From NCBI RefSeq assembly GCF_004028635.1, contig NZ_RQJW01000008.1, positions 248,001 to 312,000 of the forward strand: a DNA stretch of 64,000 bases. The letters are read 5' to 3'. The notes under the pieces were generated by a model. It was not told where the DNA came from. It did no database searches and worked only from the letters and a program-made list of their open reading frames with translations. The position numbers were made by a program, and so were the translations under genes. Positions within the stretch are counted from its first letter, which is position 1, and every line of letters begins with the position of its first letter. This document shows, piece by piece, positions 24,656 to 33,993 of the stretch. Source of the DNA: Streptomyces cyaneus. Its GTDB lineage: Bacteria > Actinomycetota > Actinomycetes > Streptomycetales > Streptomycetaceae.

Positions 24656-27600
24656 TCAGGAGTTGATCAGGCGCGCCGTGCGGAGAGTGTCGGGGTGGTT
24701 CGCGCCGAGGGCGCGCAGCTGGTGGGAGTACACGACGGCCAGGAGACTCCGGGCTGCGGGGGTGTCGCCGTTCTCGGCGCGGGCCTGAGCCAGATAGGTG
24801 CCGGCCCACAGGGTGTGCTGGTGGTCCGCGCCAAGCGCCTGGCTCCATGCCAGGTACAGCTGCTGCAACCGGCCCAGGGCGGTTCCTGTGTCACCGTGGT
24901 CGGACAGGCGCCGGCAGGCATCCAGGGCAGCGAGGCGCGCACCGGCAGAGGCGAGGTCGGTGGGCTCGATGGCCAGGAGATGGGGCAGTACACCGGCCCA
25001 GCGGGGCCAGGCGGCGGGATCCGAGGCACTGCCGGGGGCCGCGGCTTCCAGCAGCTGGCTCGCGTAATGGGCGGCTCGGCCGCGCTCCCCGGCTGTGAGT
25101 CCCTCGCGCAAGGCGACGATGGTCGAAGGCCGCAGTTGCAGGTGGTCGGACGAGAACTCGGCCAGGTCGAATTCGGACAGTGCCGACAGCACACGAGTCC
25201 TGGTCAGCCGGTCGGTCAGCAGGCGTGCGCCGGGAGGTGCGAAGGGCGGCTTCGCCAGCGTGTTGATCGGGAAGGGCTCAGGCGCCAACAGCACGCAGGC
25301 GTTCAGCAGATCGGCGGCCTCGGGGTCCGTCCTGCGCAGGCGGGCCGCATTCCGCTGGATCCTCGTGAACGGCTGCTGCTCCGACGACGGCTCGCTCGGC
25401 GATCTGGCTTCCAAGGCCTCGACGGCTTGGACCAAGGCCTGCGGCAGGTCGTCGGCGGACTGCGCGAGCCGGCCGGCCTCGGCCGGCGGTAGGTAGGGCG
25501 CGTGGTTCCGCAAGAAGGTCAGCGACTCGTCGCGGGTGAGCCCGGGGACGTCGAGTCGCTGGGTCGTGCGGGGCCACCGCTGGCTGCGGGACGTGATCAG
25601 CACATGTCCGTTTCCGGTCGGCAAGAGGTCGGCCAGATCGGCGTAGCTCTCGGCACCGTCGAAGACGATCAGCCAGGGCCCCGTACCTCGCAGACGCGAC
25701 CGCAAGGCCCGACCCACGAACTCGCGCGGGCTTGCGAAATCGACGGGGCCGCTCAGGTCGTCGTCGAGGGGGAAGGCCAGCGTGGCGAGCTGGTGGGTGA
25801 TCGACACGGCACCCTGCGCGTCCACCCACCACGCCAGCTCGTACTGCAACCGGTAGCGATGGGCGTACTGGACGGCCAGCTCGCTCTTGCCCACCCCACC
25901 GGGGCCGACCAGCGCCACGGGCCGACCGTCCGCCAGCAGGGTGTGGATGTCACCCAGCAGCACTTCCCGGCCCACGAACCGAGGATTCACCTCGGGCAGG
26001 TTCGACACGGGGGGCCACTCGTCGGGCGGCGAGGGGCGCGCGGACGCCACCGCGTCCAACAGCACCTGGCGGGCCTTCGCCTTGGCCAGCCCGAACAGGG
26101 CCGGTGCCTCGAACAACGCCTGCGCCACATAGGGCCGCAGCAGCGGAGACGGCCCGACGGCCCCGACCCGTATCGGAATCAGCCTTCCCCTGCTTCGGTT
26201 CATCAGCGCCTGCCATCCGTGCGCCGACCACCCGTCGGGGCCGAAGTAGTCGGTCGAGAACAGGGCCACCGTCACGCCGCGTGCCAGGTATCCGTTCATG
26301 CGCTGCATCAGGTCGTCCCCGGCGTTCAAACGCCAGACGGCCGGCTCCACCCGGTACCCCGCCTCCTCCAGCTGCCGGGTCACCCACTGGGCCCACTCCC
26401 GATCCGCCTCGGCATGACTGACGAAGATCCGCCCGCCCGCGGCGGGCTCCGCGCCCAGCTGTGTCACCCCGGCCTCGGACGGGGTGGCGAAGGCTTCGCC
26501 CGCATACGGAACCGTCGCCCGCTCCGGCGGCTCCCCGGTCAACGCCGCGGCGAAGTCGCGCGGTTGCCCGTAGCGGGATTCCAGGCGCTCCGAGACGCGC
26601 TCGCGGACCAGGGCGCGGACCTCGCTGACGTCGTCGCTGTACTGGGCGTTGAGGAGAGCCTCCCGAACCTCGGGCAGGAACTCGAAGCAGGGTTCCGCCG
26701 GTTCCGCGACGTCGGCCGTGCGGTGCAGCAGCCCGCCCAGGAACACCTCGGCCAGTTCGCTGCGGCCGGGGCCGCCCAGCATGGCCTGCTGCACGAGCCG
26801 GGCCACGGGCAGGGTGACGGTGGAGAGCGCGGAGAGATAGCCCGCCAGCTGCCAGGAGGTAGGGGACGACGACGACCGGAACCGGTGGATCAGCTCCTCC
26901 GTCGCCGGTGGTGGTGCGTTCTGCGCCTGGGCGACACGGTCGCCGCGGCCCGGCGTCGGGCACTGCGTCAGCAGCATGGCAGCCGTCCACGTCCAGCGGC
27001 CGCTGCCCGCGGTCATATCGGCCCACGCCCGCAATGACCGTGGCCTGAAGTCGACGACCGGTACCGGCAGACCGAGCCGTCGGCGGGGGGCCGTGCGGTC
27101 GGGGAGTACGACGCCCCAGCGGGCGTTGGGGGCGCCGGGCTGGGGGATGTGCAGGGAGGCCGGCGTCGGTGTGGCGCCCCCGCGGTTCCACAGCGGGGCG
27201 GGGAGCAGGTGGGCCACGGCGACCTGGGAGCGGTGGGCCCAGTCGAGGAGGAGGCGCTCGGCCGCGCCGGTGTGCCAGACGGAGCCGACGGTGTCGCTGA
27301 CGACCACGATCAGCTGGTGCCCCGTCGGCTCCACGATCTCCAGATGGTGCCGTGGCGGCCGGCCCACCGAGGGATGAGGACGCAGTTCGACCGCGGAGCC
27401 GTCCTCGGTGCCGGACAGGTTCCAGCGACGGATGTCGCGGAACGCCCCCAGGCGGGCCAGACCCTGTTCGAGCTCGCGGACCTCGCTCCGCCACAGCGTC
27501 ATCGACGGACCGGTGTCGACGACCAGTGTGACGGTGAGCCAGCGGCTGGGCTCGGGCCGCAGCACCGGCACCATGATGTTCTCGTCGACGAGCCGGGCGA

Positions 27601-28093
27601 CGGTGGCCTCTTCGTCGAGTTCGAACGCCGTGGCCGAAGGCACCTTGCGGGTGAGGGGTTTGAGCGCCCGGGCCAGCTCGAGGGAGTGGGGCAGCGCCGC
27701 CTCAGCGGGCACGCGGACGGGGGCGGCCAGCGATTCGGCCGGACCGGCCGGACGCGCGCTGCGCACGTGCAGGGCTGCTCGGGGCAGCGCGGGCGGCGAT
27801 AAGTCAGGAGGTACGAGGTCCTCGGCCGGGGGTCCCGGTGCGTCGTCCGCCGGGGGCGTCGGCGGCTCGGCTGCGGGCGGGGTGGCCGGACGGTCGGGGT
27901 CCGGGGCGGCGGGCGGGGTGTCGCCGTCGCTGTCACCGCCGCCGGGGTCGGAGGCGGCGCTGTCCGTCCTCTCGTACGGCCGCGGCTCACCGGGCAGGAC
28001 GTACTGGGCCAGCCACAGGACGTCCGCGAGTTCATCGGCGCCGGCCTCGTCGACGCCGCCTTCCCGCAGGAGATCCAGCAGGCAGCTGATCAC
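24656..28093 (-). CDS. SAV_2336-type vWA / TIR / NB-ARC (STAND) / TPR conflict protein
   Basis: A 1145-residue multidomain protein, GTG start at 28093 overlapping the MoxR stop (GTGA). Residues 1-35: short helical module (LREGGVDEAGADELADVLWLA) typical of SAV_2336 N-termini. 40-130: Pro/Asp-rich linker. About 185-375: vWA-like domain with VVDTGPSM at 192-198, where the usual DxSxS reads DxGxS. About 395-520: helical SAV_2336 extension. 554-665: TIR domain (GGRIFVSHAEADREWAQWV); the position of the NADase glutamate is Gly626 (GWSAHGWQAL). About 705-900: NB-ARC-type ATPase with Walker A GPGGVGKS (730-737), Walker B LIVFDG and ITSR. About 1000-1145: TPR-like helices, only about two full units. 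Third gene of an operon with SEFIR-VMAP and MoxR; probably the sensor/switch of a vWA-MoxR-VMAP conflict system. Confidence 0.85.
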   Translation of the reverse strand: MISCLLDLLREGGVDEAGADELADVLWLAQYVLPGEPRPYERTDSAASDPGGGDSDGDTPPAAPDPDRPATPPAAEPPTPPADDAPGPPAEDLVPPDLSPPALPRAALHVRSARPAGPAESLAAPVRVPAEAALPHSLELARALKPLTRKVPSATAFELDEEATVARLVDENIMVPVLRPEPSRWLTVTLVVDTGPSMTLWRSEVRELEQGLARLGAFRDIRRWNLSGTEDGSAVELRPHPSVGRPPRHHLEIVEPTGHQLIVVVSDTVGSVWHTGAAERLLLDWAHRSQVAVAHLLPAPLWNRGGATPTPASLHIPQPGAPNARWGVVLPDRTAPRRRLGLPVPVVDFRPRSLRAWADMTAGSGRWTWTAAMLLTQCPTPGRGDRVAQAQNAPPPATEELIHRFRSSSSPTSWQLAGYLSALSTVTLPVARLVQQAMLGGPGRSELAEVFLGGLLHRTADVAEPAEPCFEFLPEVREALLNAQYSDDVSEVRALVRERVSERLESRYGQPRDFAAALTGEPPERATVPYAGEAFATPSEAGVTQLGAEPAAGGRIFVSHAEADREWAQWVTRQLEEAGYRVEPAVWRLNAGDDLMQRMNGYLARGVTVALFSTDYFGPDGWSAHGWQALMNRSRGRLIPIRVGAVGPSPLLRPYVAQALFEAPALFGLAKAKARQVLLDAVASARPSPPDEWPPVSNLPEVNPRFVGREVLLGDIHTLLADGRPVALVGPGGVGKSELAVQYAHRYRLQYELAWWVDAQGAVSITHQLATLAFPLDDDLSGPVDFASPREFVGRALRSRLRGTGPWLIVFDGAESYADLADLLPTGNGHVLITSRSQRWPRTTQRLDVPGLTRDESLTFLRNHAPYLPPAEAGRLAQSADDLPQALVQAVEALEARSPSEPSSEQQPFTRIQRNAARLRRTDPEAADLLNACVLLAPEPFPINTLAKPPFAPPGARLLTDRLTRTRVLSALSEFDLAEFSSDHLQLRPSTIVALREGLTAGERGRAAHYASQLLEAAAPGSASDPAAWPRWAGVLPHLLAIEPTDLASAGARLAALDACRRLSDHGDTGTALGRLQQLYLAWSQALGADHQHTLWAGTYLAQARAENGDTPAARSLLAVVYSHQLRALGANHPDTLRTARLINS

Positions 28094-29148
28094 GTGGCAT
28101 CCGGCCCGCTGAGCGGCTGCAGGGTTGCCTGGACCAGGTGCTCGACATCCTCCGGAGCGGTCCACGCGCCGGCCAGGCGCAGTTGCACCGCGTTGAGCAG
28201 CTGGTCCGTGCCCAGCTCACCTCGTTCGCGCCGCTTCAGGAACGAACTGATCAGGCCTTCCCGACCGACGGCCGCGGCCGCAGCCTCCGCGCCGATGCGC
28301 TGCTCGATGATGCGCCGGAGTTTGTCCTCGCTGGGCCGCCCGATGGTGAGCCTGATGCACCGCCGCAGGAACGCCGGAGGGAACTCCCGTTCGCCATTGC
28401 TCGTCAGAACCACCACCGGAAAGGCCTGACACTGCACCCGGCCCGCGCGGATCCGCGCCCGGGACCCCGGATCGTCGGTGCCCACGGTCACGACCGGCTG
28501 GTGCTCGGCCAGCCGGGCCAGTTCCGGGATCTCGTACCGCCCCTCGTCCAGGACGGTGAGCAGGTCGCCCGGCAGGTCGATGTCGCACTTGTCGATCTCG
28601 TCGACGAGCAGCACACGTGGCTGTTCGGAAGGCAGGAACGCCGTACCCAGCGGGCCGAGTTGGAGATAACGGCCGATACCGTCACCGGACTGCTCCAGCG
28701 GAGCGCCGGCCGTCGTGGCGGGCGAGTCGGCGTGCAGCCGCTGGAGGTTGGCGTCCTCCAGGCGGCGCAACGCGTCATAGCGGTACAGGCCGTCGCGGAG
28801 CGTGGCGCGAGAGGTGATCGGCCAGCGCAGCACCGGTCCGAGCCCGAGATCCTGCGCGATGCTGTACGCCAGCGTCGACTTGCCCACGCCGGGTACGCCC
28901 GTGACGAGGAGTGGACGCCGTAGATGAAGGGCGGTGTTGACGAGATCGATCTCGGTGTCTTCGGCGATGTAGCCCGCCCCGCGCCGACGTTCCGCCGCGT
29001 GCCGCTCGTCGTCGAGCGACGGGACGCGGTACTCCGGGTCGACCTCGCCGTCGAACGTGCGCCAGGGCGGGCGGAGCCGGGCCAGCCGGTCGAGGCGTTC
29101 GCCGGGTGACTCGGCCGGCGTTCCCTTGTAGATCCACCAGTCCTTCAC
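28090..29148 (-). CDS. MoxR-type AAA+ ATPase of the conflict operon
   Basis: A 352-residue AAA+ protein if started at GTG 29148, which has GGAGG four bases upstream and gives the family-like beginning VKDWWIYKGTP. An ATG at 29196 (two bases after the VMAP stop) would add 16 low-complexity residues. Motifs: Walker A GVPGVGKST, Walker B LLLVDEIDKCD, sensor-1 VVLTSNGEREFPPAFLRRC with a likely arginine finger in FLRRC. MoxR ATPases remodel partners together with a vWA protein binding at the MIDAS; here the vWA partner is the next gene, overlapping by GTGA. Confidence 0.88.
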   Translation of the reverse strand: MKDWWIYKGTPAESPGERLDRLARLRPPWRTFDGEVDPEYRVPSLDDERHAAERRRGAGYIAEDTEIDLVNTALHLRRPLLVTGVPGVGKSTLAYSIAQDLGLGPVLRWPITSRATLRDGLYRYDALRRLEDANLQRLHADSPATTAGAPLEQSGDGIGRYLQLGPLGTAFLPSEQPRVLLVDEIDKCDIDLPGDLLTVLDEGRYEIPELARLAEHQPVVTVGTDDPGSRARIRAGRVQCQAFPVVVLTSNGEREFPPAFLRRCIRLTIGRPSEDKLRRIIEQRIGAEAAAAAVGREGLISSFLKRRERGELGTDQLLNAVQLRLAGAWTAPEDVEHLVQATLQPLSGPDAT

Positions 29149-29198
29149 GGCACCTCCGGTCGGTCCCGGCGGCCTGCCGGGCTGATCACTGGTCATGG

Positions 29199-31004
29199 TC
29201 AGGCGATGAGGTTCGCGTCGCTCAGCGGCTGCGGGGTCATCGAGTGGTCGGGGTCGTCCCACAACAGGACCACACTCGACCGCTCCCGAGCGGGACGCTT
29301 GCGGTCTCTGCGCAACTTCCAGACGAGCAAGGGGAGTTGCGAGGCGTCACCGATCTCCAGCAGGCCCCGGAGGGGAGGCACCGAGGGATCGTTGCGATGC
29401 TCCTCACGCTGCCAGACAACCACCGGCATGGCGGCGTCCAGGGCGGCCGCCACACCGTGCTGGGCCTGCTTCATCGACACCGCGACGCCGACGGGATGGT
29501 CCGTCTCGGACCACTCGCCGACGAGGTCGTCCAGGCAGTCGGCGTGCTCGTCCTCGACCCACACCATGGCGCGTTCGTCCCCGCCGCCCTGCCGGGTCAG
29601 CCACCTCCACCGGCCGGCCCAACGCCCGGCCAGATCGACGCCCCGGCGCTGGTCCAGGCAGCGGACCACGACCTCGTACATCTTGCCGAGCACACGCTCC
29701 TCCCGCCGCAGGCGCACCAGCCACTGATCGAACGCCTCCTCCAGCAGCCTGTCCGAGACGGCGAACTCGATCCGCTGCAAGCGCGGCGCGGCGGCGCGGC
29801 CCCCGATGCCGAACGCCTCGGCCAGATCCCGCATGCAGTTCTCGAGGAGCAGGCGTACACCCTCCAGGTCCGCCGTGAGCGAGGCCGAGGAGGGCGGCGG
29901 TTGCAGACGCCGGGGGCGTCTGCCGTCCATGGTGCGCAGCCAGACCTCCGCGTAGAACACGTCCGGCCGCTGCGCGTGTTCGACGAGCCGCACGGTCAGC
30001 GTGGCCTCGGTGCGTTCGATCCGCGGCGTCGGCGGCGGGGGCAGGCTGTGGTGGCTCACGAAGTGGTCGGCCCACGCATGCAGCCGCCGGGCGCGCAGCC
30101 GGTCGGCGGGACTCTCTCCGGCGGCGTAGCCCACCGCCAGCGCATGCGCGAAGGTGACCGGCTTCGGCAGCGTGCCCGGCACATGGCGGCGCCGGCCGAG
30201 GTCCCACGCCCAGTCGTACAGGTCGCCGTCCGGCAGGTGGAACGGGGCGGCGGCCTGGCTCGTGCTTCCCGCCGCTCCGAAGGACCACTGGTAGGCCTGC
30301 TCGGCCCAGCCTTCGGGGGCCACTCCGCCGAGCAGGTGGGCCAGCTGCCGCCAGTCGGTCTCGTCCAGGCCGCCCGACTCCGTCGCCGCCCCGCCGACCG
30401 GGGGCGCGTCCGGCTCCGTCGTGTCGCTCGATCCACTCGCGTCGTCGAGCACCAGCGGCGGCCGGGGAGCGTACACCGGGATCGGCCCGATCTCCGGCTC
30501 GATCCGGTACGGCTGCTTCCACATGTACCGGACGAGCTCCTCGATACCCGCCGCGTCGAGCGTGGCCACATCGAAGCGGCTCATCCTCGGCGCGCCGAAG
30601 AACCCCGGCAGTTCGTGCGCGCTCCGCCCCGGCAGGACGACCAACAGCACCTTCTCGAACCACGTCTTGTGGTTCTCGTAGATCCAGGTGCGCAGCAACC
30701 GGGCTTCCCAGGCGACCCCGAGCCCCGCACCGTCCTGCTCCTCGTGCTCGGCGCGGAGCTTGTACTTGGGGGAGGCGATGACCAGCGTGTAATCGGCCTC
30801 GGCACACTGCTGTTCCATCCAGTGCGCCCAGTCCTGAGGTCTGGCGCCCGCGTACATGTCGAGCTGCGCGTCCACCCCGCCCTTCTTGCGCAGCAGTTCG
30901 TACAGCGTCTCGACCTGTTCGATGTGGGCGTCGTCGTCATGGGCGTACGAGATGAACACCCGCGGCCTACGCTGTTCCGCCGCCGCGTCCGCCCCGTGCC
31001 CCAT
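29199..31004 (-). CDS. SEFIR domain-VMAP protein
   Basis: A 601-residue protein. Residues 14-165 are a SEFIR domain (TIR-related signalling fold): RVFISYAHDDDAHIEQVETL, then LDMYAGARPQDWAHWMEQQ, TLVIASPKYKLRA, and the C-terminal box with KVLLVVLPGRSAHELPGFFG. Residues about 213-320 are a helical middle part. Residues about 330-601 fit the VMAP C-terminal region: LTVRLVEHAQRPDVFYAEVWL, and the closing VVLLWDDPD characteristic of VMAP-C. VMAP (vWA-MoxR-associated protein) is the third partner of the ternary system; the SEFIR probably recruits or is the effector by homotypic interaction. First gene of the operon, 86 bases after the TPP enzyme stop. Confidence 0.85.
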   Translation of the reverse strand: MGHGADAAAEQRRPRVFISYAHDDDAHIEQVETLYELLRKKGGVDAQLDMYAGARPQDWAHWMEQQCAEADYTLVIASPKYKLRAEHEEQDGAGLGVAWEARLLRTWIYENHKTWFEKVLLVVLPGRSAHELPGFFGAPRMSRFDVATLDAAGIEELVRYMWKQPYRIEPEIGPIPVYAPRPPLVLDDASGSSDTTEPDAPPVGGAATESGGLDETDWRQLAHLLGGVAPEGWAEQAYQWSFGAAGSTSQAAAPFHLPDGDLYDWAWDLGRRRHVPGTLPKPVTFAHALAVGYAAGESPADRLRARRLHAWADHFVSHHSLPPPPTPRIERTEATLTVRLVEHAQRPDVFYAEVWLRTMDGRRPRRLQPPPSSASLTADLEGVRLLLENCMRDLAEAFGIGGRAAAPRLQRIEFAVSDRLLEEAFDQWLVRLRREERVLGKMYEVVVRCLDQRRGVDLAGRWAGRWRWLTRQGGGDERAMVWVEDEHADCLDDLVGEWSETDHPVGVAVSMKQAQHGVAAALDAAMPVVVWQREEHRNDPSVPPLRGLLEIGDASQLPLLVWKLRRDRKRPARERSSVVLLWDDPDHSMTPQPLSDANLIA

Positions 31005-31090
31005 CCCCCGAGCCCCCTTCCACGCAGGTGCTCAGGGTAGACGGTCGAGGCAGGTGGACGCGCCGGTCCGCCGTGTCGCCCGCAGGTACT

Positions 31091-32893
31091 TCAGCGGTGC
31101 TTCTTCTCCCGCCCCGGCAAGAACTCCTGCACCTTCGCCTTGAACCCCTGCCGGACCATCGACCCCCGGTCGGCGTCCCCCTTCAGGATCGACTCCGCCG
31201 TCGCCTCCATCTGCTCCCACGTGGCATGCGGCGGGATCGGCGGTACGGCGGGGTCGGTGAGGAACTCGATCACCGCGGGGCCGTCCGCCTCCAGGCCCGC
31301 GCGCCAGCCCGCCTCGACGTCCTCGGGCTTCTCCACGCGGATGCCGGTCAGGCCGAGGGAGCGGGCGAAGGCGGCGTACTGGACGTCCGGGAGTTCCTGG
31401 GAGGGAAGGAAGGACGGGGCGCCCTCCATGGCGCGCATCTCCCAGGTGACCTGATTGAGGTCGTGGTTGTTCCAGATGCCGACGACCAGGCGCGGGTCCT
31501 CCCACAGGTCCTTGTACTTCGCCGCCGTGATCAGCTCCGCCATGCCGTTCATCTGCATGGCGCCGTCCCCGACCAACGCGATCGCCGGCCGGTCCGGGTG
31601 CGCGAACTTGGCGCCGATCGCGTACGGCACCCCGCAGCCCATCGTCGCCAGCGTCCCCGACAGCGACGAGCGCATGCCGACGCGCATCGTCAGGTGGCGG
31701 GCGTACCAGTTGGCCGCCGACCCCGAGTCGGAGCTGATGATGGCGTTGCCGGGGAGGAGCGGGTCCAGGGCGCGAGCGACGTACTCCGGGTTGATCGGGT
31801 GGGCCGACAGGTTCGCCCGTCGTTCCATGACCTCGTGCCAGGTCGTCACGTTGTCGCACACCGTGTCGTACCACTCGCGGCCGCGCTCGGCGGAGTCGAT
31901 CAGTGGGATCAGCCGCTCCAGCGTCGCCCTCGCATCGCCGACGAGATTCACCTCGTACGGATAGCGCATCCCGACCATGTGCGGGTCGATGTCGATCTGC
32001 ACGCCCCGTGCCTTGTCGAAGTCCGGCAGGAACTGCGTGTACGGGAAGGAGGACCCGATGGTCAGCAGGGTGTCGCAGTCCCGCATCAGTTCGTACGAGG
32101 GGCGGGTGCCCAGCAGGCCTATCGAGCCGGTGACGTACGGCAGTTCGTCGCTCAGGGCGTCCTTGCCGAGCAGCGCCTTGGCCACGCCGGCGCCGAGCAG
32201 TTCGGCGATCTGCTCCACCTCGGCCCGTGCGCCGGACGCGCCCTGGCCGATCAGGATCGCCACCTTGTCACCGGTGTTGAGGATGTCGGCCGCCCGGCGG
32301 ATCGAGTCGTCCGAGGGGACCGCCGTCCAACTGCTGCGGTCCAGGCTGGAGGGCACCATCTTGAACTCGTGCGTCGGCGGCGAGTAGTCGAGCTCCTGCA
32401 CGTCGCCGGGGATGATGATCGCCGTGGGGGCGCGGCGCGCGTACGCGGTGCGGATCGCCCGGTCCAGGACGTTCGGCAGCTGTTCGGGAACCGTCACCGT
32501 CTCCACGAAGTCCGAGGCCACGTCCTTGAACAGCGTGTGCAGGTCCACCTCCTGCTGGTACGAGCCGCCCATCGCGGTGCGGTGCGTCTGGCCGACGATC
32601 GCGAGAACGGGGACGTGGTCGAGCTTGGCGTCGTACAGGCCGTTCAGGAGGTGGATCGCGCCGGGGCCGGACGTCGCCGCGCACACTCCGACACGGCCGC
32701 TGAACTTCGCGTAACCGACCGCCTGGAACGCGGACATCTCCTCGTGCCGGGACTGGATGAAACGGGGCTGGTTCTCGGCCCGGCCCCAGGCGGCGAGCAG
32801 ACCGTTGATGCCGTCGCCGGGATAGCCGAAGACGTGCTCCACACCCCACTCGCGAAGGCGCTGCAGGACATGGTCGGCGACCTTGGTGCTCAT
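31091..32893 (-). CDS. Thiamine pyrophosphate enzyme, pyruvate oxidase/acetolactate synthase-like
   Basis: A 600-residue ThDP enzyme with AGGAGG upstream of ATG 32893. N-terminal domain FGYPGDGINGLLAAW and the activating glutamate in SRHEEMSAFQAVGYAKF; middle FAD/nucleotide-type domain with LIGQGASGA; C-terminal ThDP-binding GDGAMQMNGMAEL, about 27 residues before IWNNHDLNQVTWEM. The overall pattern is that of YdaP/pyruvate dehydrogenase (quinone)-like proteins of actinobacteria, general-stress linked in Bacillus. Substrate probably pyruvate or another 2-keto acid. Same strand as the conflict operon downstream, so partial read-through is possible. Confidence 0.88.
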   Translation of the reverse strand: MSTKVADHVLQRLREWGVEHVFGYPGDGINGLLAAWGRAENQPRFIQSRHEEMSAFQAVGYAKFSGRVGVCAATSGPGAIHLLNGLYDAKLDHVPVLAIVGQTHRTAMGGSYQQEVDLHTLFKDVASDFVETVTVPEQLPNVLDRAIRTAYARRAPTAIIIPGDVQELDYSPPTHEFKMVPSSLDRSSWTAVPSDDSIRRAADILNTGDKVAILIGQGASGARAEVEQIAELLGAGVAKALLGKDALSDELPYVTGSIGLLGTRPSYELMRDCDTLLTIGSSFPYTQFLPDFDKARGVQIDIDPHMVGMRYPYEVNLVGDARATLERLIPLIDSAERGREWYDTVCDNVTTWHEVMERRANLSAHPINPEYVARALDPLLPGNAIISSDSGSAANWYARHLTMRVGMRSSLSGTLATMGCGVPYAIGAKFAHPDRPAIALVGDGAMQMNGMAELITAAKYKDLWEDPRLVVGIWNNHDLNQVTWEMRAMEGAPSFLPSQELPDVQYAAFARSLGLTGIRVEKPEDVEAGWRAGLEADGPAVIEFLTDPAVPPIPPHATWEQMEATAESILKGDADRGSMVRQGFKAKVQEFLPGREKKHR

Positions 32894-33141
32894 GCGGGAC
32901 CTCCTGGATCCGGTGGGGGACTGCGCGGCTCCGCTCCGAGTGACCCTGCGGGACGGTGGAAAACCTGCCCGGGGGTTTGCGGCCCGGGGGCGGGGGCAGG
33001 CGAAGAAACAGTGCTTCGGACAGGAGGCACGTCCGTGGGAGCGGGGATCCCCCGCCACGGGTGTGTCCGGCTTCGGTGCGCGCCCGCACTCCCATGGTGA
33101 CCGTCCAAGCCAGAGCACAACCAAGGGAGTTGCGACGCACG

Positions 33142-33933
33142 ATGCCCACTTCAGTGAGCGCGAAGCACCACCCGCACGACGACGCCCCCGACACCGCGGA
33201 GGACTTCCGCACACTCGCCGCGCTGCCCGACGGCCAGCAGCGCGACACCCTCCGCGACAAGATCGTCGAGGCGTGGCTGCCCATGGCCGACCGGCTCGCC
33301 GGGCGGTTCCGCAGCCGCGGCGAGAGCTTCGACGACCTGCGGCAGGTCGCCGCCCTCGGGCTGGTCAAGGCCGTCGACCGGTACGACCCCGAGCGCGGCA
33401 ACGCCTTCGAGAGCTACGCCGTGCCGACCATCACCGGCGAGATCAAGCGGCACTTCCGCGACCACATGTGGACGCTGCATGTGCCGCGCCGGGTGCAGGA
33501 CCTGCGTAACCGTGTGCGCTTCGCCGTCCAGGACCTGCAGACCGTCTCCGGTCGCCGGCCGACGGTCGCCGAGATCGCCGCGCACGCGGACATGAGCGAG
33601 GCCGACGTCAAGGTCGGACTGGAGGCACTGGAGAGTTTCACCGCCCTGTCGCTGGACGCGGAGCTGCCCGGCAGCGAGGACGGGTATTCGCTGAGCGACG
33701 CGCTGGGCTCCGCCGATCCCGCGCTGGACACTGTCGTCGATCGTGAGGCGGTCGCGCCTCGGCTGGCGGCGCTGCCCGAGCGTGAGCGGGCGATTTTGTA
33801 CATGCGGTTCTTCGGGGACATGACGCAGAGCCGGATCGCCGAGCAGCTCGGGATCTCGCAGATGCATGTGTCCCGGCTCATCAGCCGGTGCTGCAGCCGG
33901 GTGCGGGAACAGGTGCTCAACGACGTGGCGTAG
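33142..33933 (+). CDS. Sigma-70 family RNA polymerase sigma factor, SigB/F/G subfamily
   Basis: A 263-residue stress-type sigma factor. Region 2: AWLPMADRLAGRFRSRGESFDDLRQVAALGLVKAVDRYDP, with the family-typical core contact and the ITGEIKRHFRDHMW DNA-melting segment. Region 3: VRFAVQDLQTVSGRRPTVAEIAAHADMSEADV. Region 4: LPERERAILYMRFFGDMTQSRIAEQLGISQMHVSRLISR, with the helix-turn-helix binding the -35. ATG 33142 preferred (homologues start MPTS); an ATG at 33094 would add 16 residues. Streptomyces paralogues of this group recognise GNNT-N14-16-GGGTAC promoters, which occur before several genes of the window. No anti-sigma partner is adjacent. Confidence 0.93.
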   Translation: MPTSVSAKHHPHDDAPDTAEDFRTLAALPDGQQRDTLRDKIVEAWLPMADRLAGRFRSRGESFDDLRQVAALGLVKAVDRYDPERGNAFESYAVPTITGEIKRHFRDHMWTLHVPRRVQDLRNRVRFAVQDLQTVSGRRPTVAEIAAHADMSEADVKVGLEALESFTALSLDAELPGSEDGYSLSDALGSADPALDTVVDREAVAPRLAALPERERAILYMRFFGDMTQSRIAEQLGISQMHVSRLISRCCSRVREQVLNDVA

Positions 33934-33993
33934 GCCTGCCGGGTAGCGCCGTGGGGCGTGGGGCGTCCGGCAGATCGACTCGGCCCACGCCCT

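Noticed and set aside
25502..27037. Long plus-strand frame inside the vWA-TIR gene
   Set aside because: Antisense shadow with no domain pattern; the minus strand holds TIR and NB-ARC motifs.
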